Source: Blastocatellia bacterium (GTDB taxonomy: Bacteria; Acidobacteriota; Blastocatellia; Pyrinomonadales; Pyrinomonadaceae). From it: 8,465 nucleotides of DNA. This document shows positions 5,656 to 8,465 of the stretch, piece after piece (position 1 is the first letter of the stretch; every line of letters begins with the position of its first letter). A program made the translations under genes and the position numbers. Below the pieces are notes generated by a model that worked only from the letters and a program-made list of their open reading frames with translations, searched no databases and was not told the origin of the DNA. Where the stretch lies: positions 1 to 8,465 of the forward strand of contig PSRF01000019.1 in the NCBI GenBank assembly GCA_003175865.1, written 5' to 3'.

Positions 5656-8148
5656 TCAAACCCCGTCCGATTCATCCAACCGGCCAGTCAAGTACCTGGC
5701 GATCGTCACCAGCTCTCTCGTCTCCACTGGTTTTGCTATGTGCGTGTTGTAGCCGGCTGCGATTGCGCGCACCCGGTCTTGTGCACGCGCATAGGCAGTC
5801 AAAGCAATTGCAGGTATTTGAGATGAGCGTAAATCGTGCCGCGAACGCAACTGACGAATCAGACTATATCCATCGGTTTTAGCCATCCCAATATCGCTAA
5901 TCATCAGATCAAAATTCTGCGAGTTGAGAGCTTCAAGTGCTTCTTCCGCGCTTGCGACACCCTGTACTTTCGCTCCGTGCTCTGCTAACTCCATCGTGAT
6001 TAAATCGAGGGCGTCAGCCTCATCTTCTACAACCAATATGCGCAAATCCTGTAGGTCTTCCGTACTAGGGGGCAGGTTGCTGTGATCAACGATTGCAGGC
6101 CGATGCTCAAGTTGTAACTCACCGGTCGGTAACGGCAAACTGACGGTGAAGATCGCTCCGCTTTTTTCGGCGTTTGCAACACCGATCACACCACCATGTA
6201 ACTCGACGAGGTGACGCACAATCGCCAGGCCCAGCCCTAATCCGCCGTGGGTTCTCGTTGTAGATCCGTCTGCCTGTCTGAAACGTTCGAACACGTGAGG
6301 CAAGAAATCGGACGCTACGCCTGGCCCGCTATCACTTATCTGTATTTGCGCATGACCATCGTTTTGCGAGACGTTAACATTAACTTTGCCGCCATGCGGT
6401 GTGAACTTCGAAGCGTTGGAAAGAAGGTTCCAGACAACCTGCTGCAAACGATCTGCGTCTCCGGACACAATCTTCATTCCTCGTTGATAATGTGTTTCAA
6501 CCTTGATGTCTTTCGCTTCAAGGGCTGGTCTGACGGCATCGAGCGCGGCGTTTGTGACAAACACTAAATCGACTGGGCTGAGATTAAGTTGAAGTTTGCC
6601 CGTGATCACGCGAGACACATCGAGAATGTCTTCGATGATCTGTTTTTGGGCCCAGGCATTTCGTTCCACAACATCGATCGCATGCTTCGTGCTGTCAGGA
6701 TCCAAGCGACCTGACTTCAAAATACGCGACCAACCGATGACCGCATTCAGTGGCGTTCGCAGTTCATGAGAAAGCGTCGCGAGAAATTCGTCTTTCAGCC
6801 GGTTTGCCGTGTCGGAATCCGCGCGGGCACTCCGTTCACGAACAAGCAATTGAGCTAATTTTTCTTCAGTTCGCATTCGCTCCTGGAATTGACCGATCTG
6901 CTCGCCAACGCTTTGAATCATGTCCAATAATTCCTGATCGGGTTCGCGAATTTCCTGACTGAAAAACTCAATCACACCTAACACTTCTCTTCCGAGTAGT
7001 ACAGGAAACCCGAATGCGCTGCGAAGTCCGGAACGTTTCGCAGACTGGGCGCGTGGAAAATTATCATCCGTTGTTACGTTCGGTATCCAGGCTGGCTCAG
7101 CGCTGGTCCAGATGCGACCAGGTAATCCCTGCCCGAGCTGAAATGTTCTCTGACGAGAAACGCTTGCGAATTCCTCGACTAGTAGCGAAGGTTGGTGCCA
7201 GACGTCAACACATCGAAGAACTTTGTTCTGATGGTCCACCGCCCAGAGCACGCCCATCTGCCAACCGATGCTTTCACAAACCGTTTCGAGTATTTCGTGA
7301 GTACCCTCTACAAAATCCATAGAGCGCGAGAGGATCTTCGTTATTGCGTATTGCAGAGCGAGTCGATGTTCAGTACGGCGACGATCGGTGAAGTCCTGGG
7401 TGAAAGAACGGGAGTGGATGAATTTTCCGTTTTCACGATAGACGCTTGAACTGATTCTAACGAAACGGATGGATCCATCTTTACAGCGGAGTCGTGCTTC
7501 GTAATCTGTTAGGACTTCGCCGGCACGAAGCCGAGAGAGCATGTCGCGAATCGCTTCAGGATCAACATGGAAGCTTGCAATGTTTTGACCCACGTACTCC
7601 TGTTGTGTGTAACCGAGTAAGTCTAACTCTGCACGATTTGCACGAAGGATGGTCCCATCGGCTGAGACCCAGTGCATCGCAATCGATGCATTCTCGAAGA
7701 AGTCAGTTAACTGGAGTTCGTTGTACCTGAGTTTTTCCTCGGAAAGTTTCCTTGCTGTCACATCACGTTTGATACCGACGTAACAGATCGGTTCACCGAG
7801 GCCGTTGCGCATTGCGAAAGCAGAGAGCTCTATATTCTTCTCCTCGCCATTCTTCGTACGACTAATTACTTCTCCCGAGTATTCACCGGTCTCAATTAGT
7901 TGGTTGGCGATCTGTTTGAAAGTTTCGTCGCCGAGATGAATCGCTGGTGTTTGGCCTTGAAGTTCGTCGTCTGAGTACCCTAGCAAAACGAAGTGAGCAC
8001 CGTTTTGTTCGAGGTAATAACCTTCCGGGCTGATGATGGCGATCGCTTCTTTTGAGCGCGCGAAGACCTCGCGGTATAGATCTGACTGAAAGTCTACGTT
8101 CCGAGGCGAAGCTACGGGCGTACTTTCTTTTACAGCTCTCTGCGACAC
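5656..8148 (-). CDS. Hybrid sensor histidine kinase (PAS-PAS-GAF-HisKA-HATPase-REC)
   Basis: The product has 830 residues with no signal peptide or membrane segment, so it is probably a cytoplasmic sensor. Domains in order: PAS 1 at about 22-135 and PAS 2 at about 145-258, each closing with a PAC-like end (GIKRDVTARK; SFTQDFTDRR); GAF at about 265-420; a short coiled linker; HisKA at about 450-520 with the H-box SHELRTPLNAVIGW and phosphoacceptor His461; HATPase_c at about 555-675 with N-box NLLSNASKF (Asn574, Asn578), DSGPG (606-610), FERFRQ and GLGLGLAI; and a C-terminal receiver at about 702-818 with Glu708/Asp709, phosphoacceptor Asp752, Thr784 and Lys806. A hybrid kinase with no output domain must pass phosphate on to an unlinked partner; none is encoded nearby. 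The ligand is unknown. The GTG at 8146-8148 is the only start codon between the upstream in-frame stop (8215-8217) and the first PAS domain, but it lacks a Shine-Dalgarno. Confidence 0.95.
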   Translation of the reverse strand: MSQRAVKESTPVASPRNVDFQSDLYREVFARSKEAIAIISPEGYYLEQNGAHFVLLGYSDDELQGQTPAIHLGDETFKQIANQLIETGEYSGEVISRTKNGEEKNIELSAFAMRNGLGEPICYVGIKRDVTARKLSEEKLRYNELQLTDFFENASIAMHWVSADGTILRANRAELDLLGYTQQEYVGQNIASFHVDPEAIRDMLSRLRAGEVLTDYEARLRCKDGSIRFVRISSSVYRENGKFIHSRSFTQDFTDRRRTEHRLALQYAITKILSRSMDFVEGTHEILETVCESIGWQMGVLWAVDHQNKVLRCVDVWHQPSLLVEEFASVSRQRTFQLGQGLPGRIWTSAEPAWIPNVTTDDNFPRAQSAKRSGLRSAFGFPVLLGREVLGVIEFFSQEIREPDQELLDMIQSVGEQIGQFQERMRTEEKLAQLLVRERSARADSDTANRLKDEFLATLSHELRTPLNAVIGWSRILKSGRLDPDSTKHAIDVVERNAWAQKQIIEDILDVSRVITGKLQLNLSPVDLVFVTNAALDAVRPALEAKDIKVETHYQRGMKIVSGDADRLQQVVWNLLSNASKFTPHGGKVNVNVSQNDGHAQIQISDSGPGVASDFLPHVFERFRQADGSTTRTHGGLGLGLAIVRHLVELHGGVIGVANAEKSGAIFTVSLPLPTGELQLEHRPAIVDHSNLPPSTEDLQDLRILVVEDEADALDLITMELAEHGAKVQGVASAEEALEALNSQNFDLMISDIGMAKTDGYSLIRQLRSRHDLRSSQIPAIALTAYARAQDRVRAIAAGYNTHIAKPVETRELVTIARYLTGRLDESDGV

Positions 8149-8345
8149 GGCGAGTTTGTGGGAGATTGAATGTCGGGGTGCTCTGGGGGGCGTTGGGGTG
8201 AGAGAATAATAACATTAACTGTCAAAGTGTGAGGAATGTGGGAGACCTTTTGCAGTCACGACATCCGACGCCGATTAGTTATCGCGCGTTGTTTACGATT
8301 TGGCTGACGTACCAAAGCGGCATCGGCGAAGACCTCGAAGACGCC

Positions 8346-8465
8346 CTAAACCCTTATTTCCTTGCCAGTTCGCACGGATTCGTAAACTGCATCAACCAAT
8401 TCCACTGATCTTAATCCATCAAGGGAGCCGACAGGTGCTCGTGTGCCATTGATGATGGCATCGAC
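8346..8465 (-). CDS. Gfo/Idh/MocA-type oxidoreductase, C-terminal end only
   Basis: The frame is open from the window edge to a TAG at 8346-8348, giving the last 39 residues. They read DAIINGTRAPVGSLDGLRS, then VELVDAVYESVRTGKEIRV. This is the usual ending of Gfo/Idh/MocA NAD(P)-dependent oxidoreductases: a region of the type D-x-I-x-N-G-x-x-x-P-V, then xDGLRxxELVxAxYESxRTG. The substrate cannot be told from this fragment, and the Rossmann domain lies outside the window. It ends 197 nt before the kinase GTG. That gap (8149-8345) holds no recognisable gene, terminator or complete promoter. Confidence 0.78.
   Translation of the reverse strand, partial: VDAIINGTRAPVGSLDGLRSVELVDAVYESVRTGKEIRV

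Noticed and set aside
5637..5656. Two AGATCT hexamers 8 nt apart at the kinase stop codon, possibly a terminator hairpin.
   Set aside because: The stem is only 6 bp and AT-rich, AGATCT is palindromic in itself, and no T-tract follows on the minus strand.
5487..5882. A 131-codon plus-strand reading frame overlapping the tag start, the inverted repeat and the kinase 3' end.
   Set aside because: It is antisense to two well-supported genes, runs through the repeat element, and its translation shows no recognisable domain.
6247..6567. A 106-codon plus-strand reading frame inside the kinase gene.
   Set aside because: It lies wholly antisense to the HATPase-encoding region, and its sequence looks like a complement of conserved kinase codons rather than a protein.
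8204..8225. A perfect TTGACA (8220-8225, minus strand) and a TATTAT nearby as a promoter for the kinase gene.
   Set aside because: The two boxes are only about 8 bp apart and no -10-like hexamer lies at 16-18 bp, so it is not a credible sigma70 promoter as read.

Overview
The window looks like chromosomal DNA of a free-living, moderate-GC, Gram-negative-type bacterium. Acidobacteriota (Blastocatellia-like) is my best guess. It rests on three things: a pilin-like domain with the wording common in that phylum, secreted proteins ending in Pro/Lys/Arg-rich tails, and many short palindromic intergenic elements. This is inference from style; no marker gene proves it. There are no rRNA or tRNA genes, no CRISPR array, no insertion sequence and no phage genes.

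Layout. Positions 1-777 (+) hold the 3' part of a GntR-type regulator with an unusual ~180-residue C-terminal domain. All other genes lie on the minus strand. Reading that strand from right to left: the last 39 codons of a Gfo/Idh/MocA-type oxidoreductase (8346-8465); an 830-residue hybrid sensor histidine kinase, PAS-PAS-GAF-HisKA-HATPase-REC (5656-8148); a Tag-type 3-methyladenine DNA glycosylase (4952-5515); a lipoprotein-like protein with a pilin-like domain (4299-4733); a secreted S1/P1-type zinc nuclease (3216-4214); a small cupin (2678-3052); a secreted protein of unknown function (1567-2613); and a secreted mono-heme cytochrome c (999-1514).

The last five may form one transcription unit. 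A good sigma70-like promoter (4805-4832) stands ahead of the pilin-like gene, an intrinsic terminator (969-990) follows the cytochrome gene, and I see no convincing terminator between them. Four of the five products carry export signals, so the common theme would be envelope or periplasm rather than one obvious pathway.

The most distinctive non-coding content is a set of intergenic inverted repeats. One lies between the nuclease and cupin genes (3073-3209). The other two bracket the tag gene so tightly that they touch its stop codon (4939-4953) and include its start codon (5511-5603). A 15-bp block is shared exactly between the first element and the one at the tag 3' end. I see no clear new defence or mobile system here; the best leads are the repeats, the pilin-like lipoprotein and the regulator's C-terminal domain.
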